Assembly (NCBI RefSeq): GCF_026745355.1
Contig: NC_079209.1
Coordinates: 40,305,678-40,369,677 of the forward strand
Length of the DNA: 64,000 nucleotides
Direction: 5' to 3'
DNA from: Beta vulgaris subsp. vulgaris
Taxonomy: Eukaryota > Streptophyta > Magnoliopsida > Caryophyllales > Amaranthaceae
The notes under the pieces are model-generated. The model did not search any database and was not told the DNA's origin. It worked only from the letters and a program-made list of their open reading frames with translations. A program made the translations under genes and the position numbers. This document shows positions 46,021-57,291 of the stretch, one piece after another; the first letter of the stretch is position 1; each line of letters starts with the position of its first letter.

Positions 46021-46599
46021 TGCATGTATTGTAAACGGAAAATTTGGCGGAGGAGTGGCAGCGTGATGATGTCATTCAACCTCCTTCAATATGTGATGAG
46101 AGAGAGTGACCGGAAAAGTGGCCGGAGAAGTGGTCGGAGAAGTCCTTGGATGATGAGTTATTGGGAGGAAGTATGAGAGTGGGAGAGTGAAAGAGAGTGA
46201 GGATTTATGAGAGTGGGAGAGCGAAAGAAAGCGAGGAAATGTATATAAGTATAAATACATAAGAAGTATTTATATAAGGCGTTAGTAGGAAAAAGAAGGA
46301 CGACATTTAGCAAATCCCAATGAATATAGTATAAAACTACTTTTTAGACTCCAACTTTTAGTTTAATCTTTTGGTTAGATTAGTCATATAATATGGTATC
46401 ACACCTAGTGTGACAAGAAGTTCATGAATTCTTATATTAATTTGATGCTTGATTTATTTCTTAATACTCTTAAGTTTGTTATATATTATTTTTCATATTG
46501 GTCTCAATATACAAAATGACTTATTACCTATTAGGATTTCTTAATAACAACAATTTCACCTTTGCGCGATATACCCAAAATAATCTCAACTTTTAAAAA

Positions 46600-47520
46600 T
46601 TTAGGAATAATCCAATTCTTGAGATGTATGTGCTTAAAATGAACTATTTAGCCAGTGACCAGTTTGACCTATTAAAAAACTTGTTTGACCATTCTTTCCC
46701 CTTCGAAAAGTAATTATTAATTCAATTTTAAAACAAGAACCTAACCTTCCACACCTCCTCCCGGCTCCCACACTCCCTTTCCTCTTCCTCCACCACCCCT
46801 GCCACCAGCATATCTCTATCCCTATTTCCTTCCTTACTCACCACCAGCCCAATTTCGCTCCTCCCTCCATTTTTCCCTCTTTCCTTCCTTCATCCCACGA
46901 ATCCCGCAACCAGCCTACCCATGAAAATCATGGCCATTTACCAGCTGGTAGTATAGACCTTTTTTTTATCAGACAATTAGGATTAGGATAGGCAATCAAA
47001 CAATAATGGATGAAAACCCTTTCGCCATCAACAATCATCGCTAAAGAATTGCATTTCGACCCGAATTTTTTTAAATTTTTTTTAAAGTTTACCATTTGGT
47101 GCATGGTGGTGAAAGTTCTAGTTATCGAATGGTCATGGTGTATTGTGGTGGTGAGTTCGTGTTGTCGATTGATGGTGGTCTCTCGTATATCGAAATGACG
47201 GCGGCAAAGTGAAGTGGGGTGAATATATAGTTAGGGTAGTAGAGTGAAGTGAAGAGCGAGGAAAAAGAAGTGATTACAGAAAATTTGGATGTAATTAAAA
47301 AACAAAACGGCTCCGGTGTTAAACTGAATCGGAACCCTTGAATTATTGACTCTGATTAGTCCAAACTGCAACCCTTAAGTGATAAAGGGCTCCGATTTTT
47401 TGCTAACTAGAACCAACAATTTATAGGTTTTTTAAATTAAAAGAAAGGTGGATTAAGAGCTCATTTTTTCATATCGTCGGAGCCCTTATTAATAAGCACT
47501 TGGCCTTTTCTCCTATAGTG
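46600..47520. mobile_element. CACTA element, right end only, AAGGGCTCCGA type
   Basis: The right end, read on the minus strand, is CACTATAGGAGAAAAGGCC. Subterminal words are AAGGGCTCCGA and CGGAGCCCTT, as at 47388-47400 and 47478-47487. A CT-rich body segment (46745-46915) is similar to those of the other CACTA elements. No left end is found, so 46600 is a guess. Confidence 0.65.
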
Positions 47521-49627
47521 ATAGGTAATGGTCCCTTTTTACCCCAAATTAAAGATCGGATATTTTCCAGATTTTTAAAAAGTGGAATTGTTTTGGGAAG
47601 ACCGTGCAAAGATAGGATTAATCTGATCCCATCAAAATTTTCTATTTAATATTACTATAATTTGCTTGTTTTTGGGGTTAACATTTAATCTCATGGTTGT
47701 ATCTTCATTCTATCATTAGGCTATCATGGTCAATTATAGCATGACATGTGGCCCAATTTTTTTCTTAAACTATTAAATAAATATGGGAAAGTTGCCTCAA
47801 AAATTGGGATTTTACATTATTTTTCTAACTTGTGATTAATATAAAAGACACCTAAAACATTCATTTTTGTAAATATATATTTTTTATATAAGAAAAAACT
47901 CAAATTATTGTGAAATTGGGAATAATTAGCTCCACCACTAATTTATATATCTCTCTTTCATAAAAAGACTATTATTGATAGAATGCAATATAATAACAAA
48001 CCATACACTACCACGTAAGGAAATCTTAAAATGCGTAATTGTTGGTCAATTAGGTGATGAATTATTTATTAATCAACAACAAAAATGCATGCTTTCAATG
48101 TTAAGTTGTCCACCTTTCTCCTAAATGACTAAAAGTATACTTGAGAGCAGAAGAATTCACAATCCACATTCACATTCACATTGTTATCCACATCAACATC
48201 AGCATCCGCATTCACATTCACATTTTAGCACACTGCACACATACAGACTGGACTTTTAAGCTGAAGAGATTCATTACTTAACTAACTAATTAAGGCCATA
48301 TTGTTCGGATATTCTGACTTAGCAAACACGGCTTAAACTATGACCTCACTCACTGTTTCTCCTTCTTAACTCTTAAGAGACTGTTTCCACACTTTGACGT
48401 ACTGTACTAGAACACCTACTTTGCCTTTCAGCTGATTTAATTTTACTCTCTTTATTTCTTATTGCTAATTAATTACTTAATTCATCAAACGCACAATCTT
48501 GTAATAAATATAATAAAGAAATATATTTAAAAATAAAATACTCTTTATTCTTTACGGCAGAGGATCCGGAGACTCGTATTTGTTTGGATCTTCTAGAGTT
48601 GTAAAAAGGTAGAGTTTGAACAATATCAACCATTGAATAAAAAATCAATGACTCATATATATCCTCTTTCCAACATCCCTCCGATTTTTCCACTTTTTCT
48701 CCCACCAATATAAGCTATTTATTTTAAAATGTAGTCTTTGATATCTTAAGTCAACTCTTTTACGAGCTCAATGCTTGTGCAAAATGGGCAACACAAAGAA
48801 AGAAAATTTCACAATACGTGAGTGATGAAATTAAGTTTGATGTATGGTCCTAATTTTCCTATTACTAGACCCAATTGTGTTTGGCATAATTATATTTTGA
48901 TCATATATGGCCTAATACTTGAGAAATCTTTTTTTATACAATGAAAATAATTTTGTTTCTATAAACTTAGTAAAAAAAATTCATTTTTGCATAGAAAAAA
49001 AACGTCTTCATATTTGCAAAGAAGATGTGACGAGGAAGTGATACCAGTATACTTCTGTTATACTTTGATATATAGCAATAATAATGACGTAATAAATCGG
49101 AAATGCGTTACAAAGCCACCACCTGGCTAGCTTACATGAAAATAAATATAATATTTTTTTTTTTTTAAAAAGAGAGAGTTGCTTGGAGGGTGAAGTGTTG
49201 GCACTTGGCAATTGGTAAAGCATATATAGTTGGTTAAGAAATGGACGAAAATAGGAAGGAAGAGGAAAAAGCTGGACCACACAGGTTGAATGAATGAACA
49301 AATTGAAAGATGAGAAAGTAAAGATTAGCTAGTGTTTAACTTGCTAACTCTATCTTTAACCATGCCAAACATGTGCACGTTAAGTTAAAGCCATTACACA
49401 CATCAACAAATTTCTCTATCAAATCACATGGGCAACTCATCAAGCAAGCCACCCCCCGTCCCTTACTCTCTTACTCAATTCCAGCTTCATACTTCATACA
49501 CCCTTTGAATTTTAGTATTCATCAATTATTATTATTATTAACCTATAATTTACTCCAACAAAATAAACCCTTTCCTAGCTATCATAATTCTTATATCGAA
49601 AGCCTTTCCGGCATACTTAACTTTAAC
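47521..49627. other. AT-rich stretch with minor repeats
   Basis: A CACATTCACATT / CACATCAACATC minisatellite lies at 48163-48226. A reverse-oriented copy of the 39.1-kb dispersed repeat lies at 48560-48715 (GAGGATCCGGAGACTCGTA and TTGAACAATATCAACCATTGAAT). I see no gene. Confidence 0.65.
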
Positions 49628-49963
49628 GCTCCGTTTGGTAAAGCATAAAACATTATCAGTGTGAAATGATTTTTATGGAAAACAATTTATAGTGGACAAC
49701 ACAATTTCAAAATTATTTTTCCAATGTTCGGTTCCATGTAAGAAAAATGATGAAATGAAAGGAAAACTAAGGAGCCAATGAGAGGAGTGTATAAGAGAGA
49801 TAAGGACAACAGTTTTCCGTTCCTTTTGGAGGTTAAATGATTTTCAATCATTTGGGGACTAAGTTTACTCCAAGGAAAAATGATTTTATACTCCTTTGTC
49901 AATGTAACAATGTAAAACAAAAAATAGAGGAAAACGTTTAACGCCTTATCAAATAGAGCCTAA
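49628..49963. mobile_element. MITE with CTCCGTTTGGTAA-type ends
   Basis: The left end CGCTCCGTTTGGTAAAGC and the right end, on the other strand, GGCTCTATTTGATAAGGC are imperfect inverted repeats. The 336-bp body contains ACAATTTATAGTGG and ends with AACGTTTAACGCC. The target duplication is unclear. Confidence 0.55.
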
Positions 49964-50090
49964 CACTTACCCTCAAAAACCCCTCTCTTGATATGCATCA
50001 AACAATTTTTCAAAAAAATATTTTACGCCTTACCAAACGAATCCTAACACTTACCTCAAAAACCCGTCTCTTGATATGCATCAAACTCAC
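49963..50090. repeat. Duplicated 45-bp segment beside the MITE
   Basis: CCTAACACTTACC, CTCAAAAACCC and CTCTTGATATGCATCAAAC occur at 49960-50010 and again at 50043-50086. The second copy follows TTACGCCTTACCAAACGAAT, itself like a MITE end, so the MITE terminus and its flank were duplicated together. Confidence 0.75.
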
Positions 50091-50197
50091 GACTTAGGTG
50101 TGAAGGATAGATACAACATACTATACGCATACCACTAGGCTGACAATCCAAACTCAATTATCGTCTAAAAAATATTAATCAAAATATTTTTCTATTT

Positions 50198-50203
50198 TTT
50201 ATT
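50198..50203 (-). terminator. Possible poly(A) signal of the ZAT-like gene
   Basis: AATAAA on the minus strand about 165 bases after the stop codon, in T/A-rich surroundings. AT richness makes chance matches likely. Confidence 0.4.
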
Positions 50204-50368
50204 CAATAACAATAATAATATCTCACCCAACAATAATTTTTAACAGTAATAATAATAATTGCAAGAATCAAACTCTATATATATACAAAACTACCCAATT
50301 AAAAAAAAAAGATGAATATGTATTTAACTCTAATAAACTACATAAATCAATCAACCAATAATAATGAA

Positions 50369-51097
50369 TCAATAATCAAGACTAAACGGGCGAGGTTTCT
50401 TCGATGGATGTGGGCTTTCAACTTCTTGTTCAAATGGAGTTTGATTAATCTTCTTAACTCCATCAAAGTCAACGGTCAAACTATCAGGTAACGCCGGCAA
50501 ATTCAAGTCGAAATCCAGCCGACTATTTGTGATAGTTGACGTTGCGACGGCGCCGTCAGATGCAGCAGAATTAGCAGCGGCGCAAATACTCTTATGATTA
50601 TTATTGTTATTATTATGATTAGTTCCGCCTTCATAGTGGCACCGCTTGTGACCGCCTAAGGCCTGGCCACTAGGGAAAGACTTATGGCAGATTGAGCAGA
50701 CGTGAGTTTTAGCTCCGCCAGTAGAGGTGGAGGATGATGATGTTGCGGTTACGCTTGCAGTTGCGGCTGTTAATCCGTCTACTACTACAGATGGTTTACG
50801 GTGGCTGGCCTTATGACCTCCTAGAGCCTGGTAAGAGGAAAACTCTTTATCGCAAACGCCGCACTTGTATGTTGTGATGATCGGTGGTGGGTTTGGCTTT
50901 AAGGATTGTGTTTCGACGTCGCAACCGCTTCCGCTTCCGCCTCGAGCGAGCATGACTAAGCATAAGGCGAGGTACTCCTCCTCGGAAGGCGGGGATGAGT
51001 CGAGGCGAGGTCGCTTTGATCGTTTTTTCTTCGTCATGAGCATGTTTTCATCTGTGTTTAAGGGTGGTGTGGATGAGTTTAGTGCTTCAAGAGCCAT
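50369..51097 (-). CDS. C2H2 zinc-finger transcriptional repressor, ZAT10/STZ-like
   Basis: This is an intact, intron-less gene of 242 codons, the usual size and structure of C1-2i zinc-finger proteins of the ZAT10/AZF group. These nuclear repressors act in responses to drought, salt, cold and oxidative stress. Visible parts in order: a basic nuclear-localisation stretch KKKRSKRPR (residues 23-31), the L-box [15 protein letters not shown] (39-52), zinc finger 1 with Cys79, Cys82, His95, His99 and QALGGH, zinc finger 2 with Cys134, Cys137, His150, His154 and QALGGH, an Asn run (162-167), and the EAR repression motif DLNLPALP (197-204). All finger residues are present. The ATG at 51097 gives the MALEALNS start common in the group. 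It is the only host gene here I consider functional. The exact orthologue among ZAT10, AZF1, AZF2 and AZF3 cannot be decided. Confidence 0.95.
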   Translation of the reverse strand: MALEALNSSTPPLNTDENMLMTKKKRSKRPRLDSSPPSEEEYLALCLVMLARGGSGSGCDVETQSLKPNPPPIITTYKCGVCDKEFSSYQALGGHKASHRKPSVVVDGLTAATASVTATSSSSTSTGGAKTHVCSICHKSFPSGQALGGHKRCHYEGGTNHNNNNNNHKSICAAANSAASDGAVATSTITNSRLDFDLNLPALPDSLTVDFDGVKKINQTPFEQEVESPHPSKKPRPFSLDY

Positions 51098-51239
51098 GTT
51101 AAGAAGGTTGTTGTATTGTAGTCTTGTAGAGGAAGTTGGTTTTGGTTGAGGAATAAGTGGAGAGAAGAGTGAGAAAGTTGTGTTGTGTTGTAATTGTTGG
51201 TATTGTGTAATTGTGAGAGAAGTTGAAGAAGATGGGGAA

Positions 51240-51248
51240 ATTATATAA
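51240..51248 (-). promoter_or_regulatory. TATA box of the ZAT-like gene
   Basis: The minus strand reads CTTTATATAAT about 145 bases upstream of the start codon. That would place the transcript start near 51215 and give a CT-rich leader of about 115 bases. Confidence 0.6.
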
Positions 51249-51301
51249 AGGAGGGAGAGAAGAGTTGGTAAGAGAAGTGAAGTCGGTCAACTAAGAGTAG
51301 T

Positions 51302-51616
51302 AGGGGAGTGGGAAAGGAGAGGTGGTGGCTAAGTAGATCAGGCAAATTTTGGACTTTTTCCAGGTCAAAAACCCAACATTACACACAATTTATATGTATA
51401 TTTCCACTTCCATATCCTATTGGATTTTTTTTTATCATTTACTACTTGCTACGTTATTGCTCTCTATTTCTTTATTTTGTATATGGCTTACATTTAAAAT
51501 AACTATACAAATACATGTTTCTCTGGTTTATATTTTTGCACGTATTTCATTAATTTTTTTTTGTTGTATGATTTTCTTTATTCTGGAACTTTTCGAAAAG
51601 ATTATCCTCAACTATT
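51302..51616. other. Upstream region of the ZAT-like gene, no further feature
   Basis: T-rich sequence without repeats or coding likeness. It probably contains part of the promoter of the zinc-finger gene. I could not pick out a specific stress-response element with confidence. Confidence 0.35.
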
Positions 51617-51634
51617 AATGATGATGATCCACCA

Positions 51635-51800
51635 TCAAGTAAGTGTTGGTCCAGTGGTGATGAGGACTGGCTTTGGTAGGACAGACCCGTGTTCGAATCC
51701 CCTAAACACTCTTGGGAGAGGAATGGAACTAAACCACCCCGAACTTGGCCTCGATCCGAATGTAGCTCGAAGGGTGAATCGGGTGCAAACACCCAAAAAA
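51635..51800 (+). mobile_element. tRNA-derived SINE
   Basis: A perfect 18-bp duplication, AATGATGATGATCCACCA, lies at 51617-51634 and 51801-51818. Between them are an A box (TGGTCCAGTGG, 51647-51657), a B box (GTTCGAATCC, 51691-51700), a tRNA-unrelated body and an A-rich end (CCCAAAAAA). It is 166 bp long and sits upstream of the ZAT-like gene. Confidence 0.93.
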
Positions 51801-51818
51801 AATGATGATGATCCACCA

Positions 51819-52592
51819 ATTTACTCTATTGTACATTACTACGGTTAGTTTTATTGTGATTACATCCCACGTTAAATAGTAAATTAGAAAAATGAAAAAT
51901 CCTTTACATTATGTAGTTATTGTTTATTACTTTTCAGTAATTTAGGCGATATTTGATCTTATATTGAGCATTATTTGAATGCTCTTACATGATTTTATGA
52001 AATCAATTAAAGGATCATGTATAAATGAAAGGAATAAATGGTCTAAATAATACCTCTTGATGACTCTTATGCAGTCCATTCCCTGATTTGGGGAAAATTG
52101 GATCCAGTATTTATTTTCTTTTTAAAATTGGCATAAACTAGCATGTTCATCTTTTCCTTTCTTTAATATTATAGTAACTCCAATAGAAAAATACATACAT
52201 ACATGACCATGACCAAGTACTCATGTCAGCTTATGTGGGATAGATAATCTTGTCAAGATATTTAATTGGATTACTATCAACTTCACTCCAGTACGGCATA
52301 TCAAAAATAACGAGTTAATGACTGACTCACTCGTTACAATTGTTTGTTGATGGGATTATTATTACGTATAAGATTGCATATAGCAGCTTCATAAAGCGAT
52401 GGTGCGATACTTTATATCTGTGTGCGACCTTTTCATTCATTTTTTGCGCGGTCAATAATACTGTGGTGATTTCACATAATATTAGCCAATGGCTCCAAAG
52501 ATTCTTGATATTATACGCGGTGGTTTATACATCTGAGTAAATAAAAGCATGATTTACAGTCATTACAGATCTAATTTTTCAATGCACTCATT
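51819..52592. other. AT-rich stretch, nothing recognised
   Basis: No terminal repeats, coding motifs or tandem units stand out. The 66-codon frame at 52340-52540 has no features. Confidence 0.45.
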
Positions 52593-52933
52593 GCATGTTT
52601 GGTAGTTGTTAATGAATTGCGATAATGGGAATAAATTTTAAGTGTAATGTTATTAGGAAAGTACCTTTAAAATCTCCATAAGGAGATATTTATTTTCCAT
52701 GGACAAGCAATCTCATCCCTAAACTTGGATTTTTGTTTCCAAGAGGAAGCAATTTTCATTACCACTCATTACCACCTACAAGGTGGTATTAGATGAAAAT
52801 GAAAATTCAAGAAGAAAAGTAGACACTTTAGGATAAATTAGCATTACCATAGGAATGGACAATGACATTTTTCACAAATTTGCATACAAATTCATTTCCA
52901 TTACCACCATTTATAACCAACTACCAAACAAGT
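52593..52933. mobile_element. MITE with TTGTTTGGTAGTTG ends
   Basis: The left end GCATGTTTGGTAGTTGTTAA and the right end, on the other strand, CTTGTTTGGTAGTTGGTTA are inverted repeats. The 340-bp body has an inner partial palindrome (CATTACCACTCATTACCACC against AGGTGGTATTAGATG). The superfamily is unsure, and the target duplication is not clear. Confidence 0.6.
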
Positions 52934-53214
52934 CGTCAAGGTTAAGGTTCAGATCTTTTGCAAAAATTTTAGACAACGCTTATGAGATTGATATCATAGA
53001 AATTTGTTAATGTCATAAATCTTGATTTGATATTGAATATATAGCTTAGTGATCACTAAATTTATTATGTGAAGTATTCTTAATTTTATAGATTCTATAA
53101 CATACCACGCTATGTTAATCGATTTTGATACGAAGCCATATCATACTTGATTACCCAAGATTTTTATTCTTTAATTTAGAGTAATTAAGATTTTGAAATG
53201 TTCTCTCATGTTCT

Positions 53215-53315
53215 CATTCATCAATAATCATCTATTCATATATTTCATTCATACATGTGACCTATCGTTCACAGCACCTCAATCTTAACCACTAGGCCAA
53301 GACATCCTTGGTTAT
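53215..53315 (-). mobile_element. Decayed SINE head
   Basis: The minus strand reads TTGGCCTAGTGGTTAAG, a good A box, followed about 25 bases on by GTGAACGATAGGTCACATG in place of a clean B box. The lower strand then runs into AT-rich sequence. No duplication is visible. Confidence 0.4.
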
Positions 53316-53466
53316 ATATATAAATATGTTATGCGTACTACAGTGTTAATATTTCTAAGACAAGCAAAGCACACCCAAAGTTACATAATACTTAAGGAAA
53401 CTTCCTAATCATAATCTACCTGATAGAATATATAACCAGTATTGAGGCTCCAACTATTAATTTTTA

Positions 53467-53765
53467 GGCGTCGTTTGGTTCACAGTTTATGGGCTTTAAG
53501 AAAAAAATCAATTACCGATTTTATTTCTTTTTGTTTAGTTAAACACCTCATCAATCCATTACTATTACTTGGTGGTAATGGATTACTCCAACTTGTCACC
53601 TTCCACTCTCCCTCAATTAATAAAATCCATTACTTGGAGATAATGATCATCATTCATTTCCGTTTCTTGACTTGCACTCAATAAAGGTAATTATTATTGT
53701 TACTATTCTCCTCCTCTATATCTATCCATATCCTTTACATTCTATATCTTGAAACAAACGATCTC
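53467..53765. mobile_element. Tourist-like MITE
   Basis: TTA occurs on both sides (53464-53466 and 53766-53768). The ends are GGCGTCGTTTGGTTCA and, on the other strand, GAGATCGTTTGTTTCA. A 3-bp TTA duplication and such ends fit PIF/Harbinger-derived Tourist elements. It is 299 bp and non-coding. Confidence 0.75.
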
Positions 53766-54129
53766 TTAAATTCTATCACACTCCCTCACATGAAAATCCA
53801 TTGAATTTGAAGTATTAATGCAACTTATACCCTTTTACAATGTCAAAGAACCAAGTCAATAAAAAGTTAAGCTAAATGGTCGGAACCTTGAGATTAGTTT
53901 TTATACCCTATCAATATTGAAGAAGTAAACTGAGGCTTAATTAATTATATATTGAAGACATTGACTCCGGATACGTCAATATTGTTTACATATGGCTTAT
54001 AAAGGACAGAAAATTGAACATTTTTTGAGGGGAAGAAAGAAAATTGAACATCTACAAGTGAATTAGCTATTGTTCCTTCTAATTGTCGATTATGGGAAAG
54101 CCAATAAATAATGAAAGGATAAATTCATA

Positions 54130-54473
54130 CTTCCTACGTCTCAAATTATAGTCCTATTTTCATTTTGGTTGTCCTTATATATAGTTTTCGTTTCTATATT
54201 TAGTTCCACATTTTTCCGTAAATTACCTAGAAAAACTGTGTCTCCGTCATTTATTTGCTTCTTGAAATTAGTTTTTTGCATTGTGTATTCAACCTAAGTG
54301 TTATAATTAATGCTCATTCACCAATTATTCTCCATCTTCTCTCCTAAAATCATCTTTTTTCATACAACATTTATTCAAATAAATAAAAAATTGTTACTAT
54401 CCTTCTTAGATTTAACTTACCTTGATTCCCATGAGAAAATAGAATCAAGAAGTATATTTTAAAACGGAGGAAG
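54130..54473. mobile_element. Stowaway-like MITE
   Basis: TA on both sides, with ends CTTCCTACGTCTCAAATTA and, on the other strand, CTTCCTCCGTTTTAAAATA. The CTYCCTCCGTYTYAAA pattern is the Stowaway terminus of Tc1/mariner-derived MITEs. It is 344 bp. Confidence 0.85.
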
Positions 54474-55330
54474 TACCTAATTAACAAATGCAATCCCAAG
54501 GCTCTTGATCAAAATTGACACTCGCACACATCCACATCCACATCCCTAAACCGAACATGTGATTTTGTAATAGGTTAGGAGTTAGGATGAAGAAGTGACA
54601 TAGTAATGGGCACTTAGAGTAAAGTTTTCATTGAAATAGATCATTATGGCATCTCAAACTTGTAAGTCCTAACTCATAACAAATTCACATGCCTATGCAA
54701 TACTCTATTGTCCACTAATCAACTGTGTCCAAAAACCATAGGGTGGAAAGATTTTAGATTAGTACCTAAATTTTATAGTGATGATTAAGAGTTTTAGGGT
54801 TTTTTGTTTTGTTTTGCGTCACATAGATTTTACGTCATTGCGTCATTCTTTTTCTTGCGTCACAGGCTCACAGCCTCGTCGATTTTGTTGGCAATTAGTT
54901 GTAAGAACGCAATAGTGTATCTGTATATTTCTTCGTTCCGTTTGGATTTGCCTAGAAAATAAACATAAATAAAATTCAAAACTAAATATATAACGAAGAC
55001 TATAGCTTTATGTAATCAAATAAAAAGATAGCTAACATCCTAGTATTATATAATTATGACATATATAAAATACACTAAACTAAATAAATGGTTAATAAAG
55101 TAGCTAAAATAGACTTTTTTAAAAACAAAATACAAGAAGAAACTAAGAGTACCTTTATCTCAATCACGACACCTGACGAAACTAAAATGATTAAATGGTC
55201 CAAAATCATGTTTGAATTCGGATTAACATTCAGCGAGTCAGTAGACACGTTGGAAACACCCTTTTTAGAGATAAAACCTATTAAATTATTCGTTTCTATG
55301 AAAACGTGTACAATGGTCTCAATTAAAGTC
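54474..55330. other. AT-rich stretch, possibly a LINE tail
   Basis: No terminal repeats are seen. The 81-codon frame at 55088-55333 has no recognisable motif. The part next to 55339 may be the 3' untranslated region of the minus-strand LINE. Confidence 0.35.
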
Positions 55331-55338
55331 TAGATAGA

Positions 55339-55968
55339 TCATGGGTAGGAGTAACACCCTTGTAAGATTCGAATGAATACTCGATTGTCACCTTCAATAT
55401 AGATGCCTTCATGATTATTATACTGAAGAGCTATCAGGTGATCATTCTTAAACCCCAAGCTTCTACCATAAAAAGGAGAAGTAGGACAATCGATAGGCTT
55501 GAGCAACAAACAAAATGACCCAAGTGGTTTCTGCATAACCCCAACAACTGCAAAAAAGAAATAGGTTAGGCCATCATAATCTAACTTGTGTCTTTCGGTG
55601 GGGAAGGGTGATATCACATAGAGAACATTGTGGGGGTTCCTTCGTGAAGATACAGAGTTAGTGGTAAAAAAATAAGTCGGTTATTTTCACGCATTCCGTT
55701 CAAGATGTAAGTGTAAAGTTGTGTAAATATTACTATAATATTAAGTTCATTCCAAATGCTCCACATGTTGTCTCTTAAAATACAAAAGGCTTTTGGCTTA
55801 TGTCGTAAAGCATAGAGGCAGTGGTGAATGTCGTATTGTAAGGTATGGCCAATTACAGTCTTCAATATGGAGATGAGTCCAATTACATTCTTAGAAAGGC
55901 ATAGCGGGTAAAGAGTGTCATTTAACACTTTGTGTGCGCCAAGAGTAGTCCTTAAAGGTAGTCCATTT
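55339..55968 (-). pseudogene. 3' end of LINE ORF2 (zf-RVT and RNase H), host of a second LINE
   Basis: The 55614-56048 frame begins (inside 55968) with LPLRTTLGAHKVLNDTLYPL, the zf-RVT layout of plant LINE ORF2 downstream of the reverse transcriptase. After a one-base overlap shift at 55617 the frame 55339-55617 shows KLDYDG, VVGVMQKPLGSF and IYIEGDNRVFIRI, the RNase H layout with Asp in DYDG and in EGDN. The preceding part of the domain lies beyond 60518 on the minus strand. Both frames are decayed. Confidence 0.7.
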
Positions 55969-56046
55969 AAGAAACCATTGAAAATGACGCCTAAAATTTT
56001 CTCTCTAGAATTTTCTCTCGACAAACTTAAAAAGTGAGTATTTGCC

Positions 56047-57267
56047 ATGGCAAGAAAATCGGCGGGAAAATCTCAGGCAAATCCTCAAAGGAAGATTATG
56101 GCAAACCTCAAGGGCCAGATTCTAACTCTCAAGCTTTACACACAAGATCTGTTGATGAAGTAATGGGTATCGAGGCATTGGATTTTGGTTTGGATGTAGG
56201 TGAAATCCTTACTCCTAAATCATCACTGAAGGAATTGTAACAAGGATTTGAGATTCGTCATACCTTCAATGAGTGGCTTCAGTCGATTCATCGAAGTGTT
56301 GATCCTAAGGTATCTCAGAATTGTGTGGTATTATCATCAGGTATTCCTATTCTCCAGCAATTTGATGAAGCTGCTGTTGATTTGAATGATAATAATGCAA
56401 AATATATTGATAACTCTAAAGATAAATATATTCATATTCAATTAGAAGATATACAGGAAGAAATTGAATTCTGGAGTTCTTCAATTGTTTGTTTTGTTAT
56501 TGGTGCCAATCCACCAGTACAAGTCATGGAAGGTTTTTTTTAGGAGGATTTAGAGAGAATTTAATGTTGATAAGGTTGGATTGGTTAAGAAAGGGGTTTA
56601 TTTGGTGACAATTTTATCTGAAGAATCTAGGGACAAGATATTGAAGGGAACTTACTTCTTTGATAGTAAACCAGTGATCATGAAACCTTGGACATAGGAT
56701 ATGAATTTTGAGAAGGATGTTGTTTAATATGTTCCCATTTGGATTCAGCTTAAACTTGGATTTAAGTATTGGGGAGAGAAAGCTTTGTTCAAAATAGTTT
56801 CTCAGTTGGGTAAGCCGATTCAAAGGGACGAAGCAACCACAAAACGAGACAAATTTCAGTTTGCTAGAGTGCTAGTAGAAGTGCAAATGGACCAACCCTT
56901 CCCCACAACCTTGAGTTTCTTTGATGATCATGGTATGAAGGTAGATGTTGATGTGTCATATGAATGGAAACCTAGTATTCGTAATTCTTGTCACAAAGTA
57001 GGTCATGACACTAAAGATTGTAGAATGCCTAAGCCTAGGAAAATTTGGGTTCAGAAAATACATATACAATCTATTCAACCTGTGGAGCAGATCACACAGG
57101 AGAAGGTTGTTGAAGACCCTGGTGACTTTCAAAGGGCCTTTAAGCCTATCAGAGTCAGAGTGTCTCATCACAAAGCAACTCATATTAACAATGTTTTCGA
57201 ATTACTGAGGAGAATCAGGATGGAGAGGTGCAAAATAATGATGAAGTTCTTGTTGAAATGGAAATAG
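56047..57267 (+). pseudogene. LINE ORF1 (DUF4283 and CCHC knuckle)
   Basis: The ATG at 56047 opens MARKSAGKSQANPQRK, soon followed by a frameshift. The DUF4283 region shows WSSSIVCFVIGANPPVQVME (56325-56543), then after stops VYLVTILSEESRDKILKGTY, then VPIWIQLKLGFKYW. The 56785-57267 frame carries FARVLVEVQMDQPFP and the zinc knuckle C-HKVGHDTKDC. At least three stops lie in the frame, some at positions where the family has Trp. Confidence 0.8.
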
Positions 57268-57291
57268 GAAGGGGAGACCCTTCCATTTCCA

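Noticed and set aside
55614..56048. Unknown host gene in the minus-strand frames at 55339-56048
   Set aside because: First considered as a novel gene, but the LPLRTTLGAHK and DYDG...EGDN patterns and the split across the LINE insertion show zf-RVT and RNase H of a LINE.
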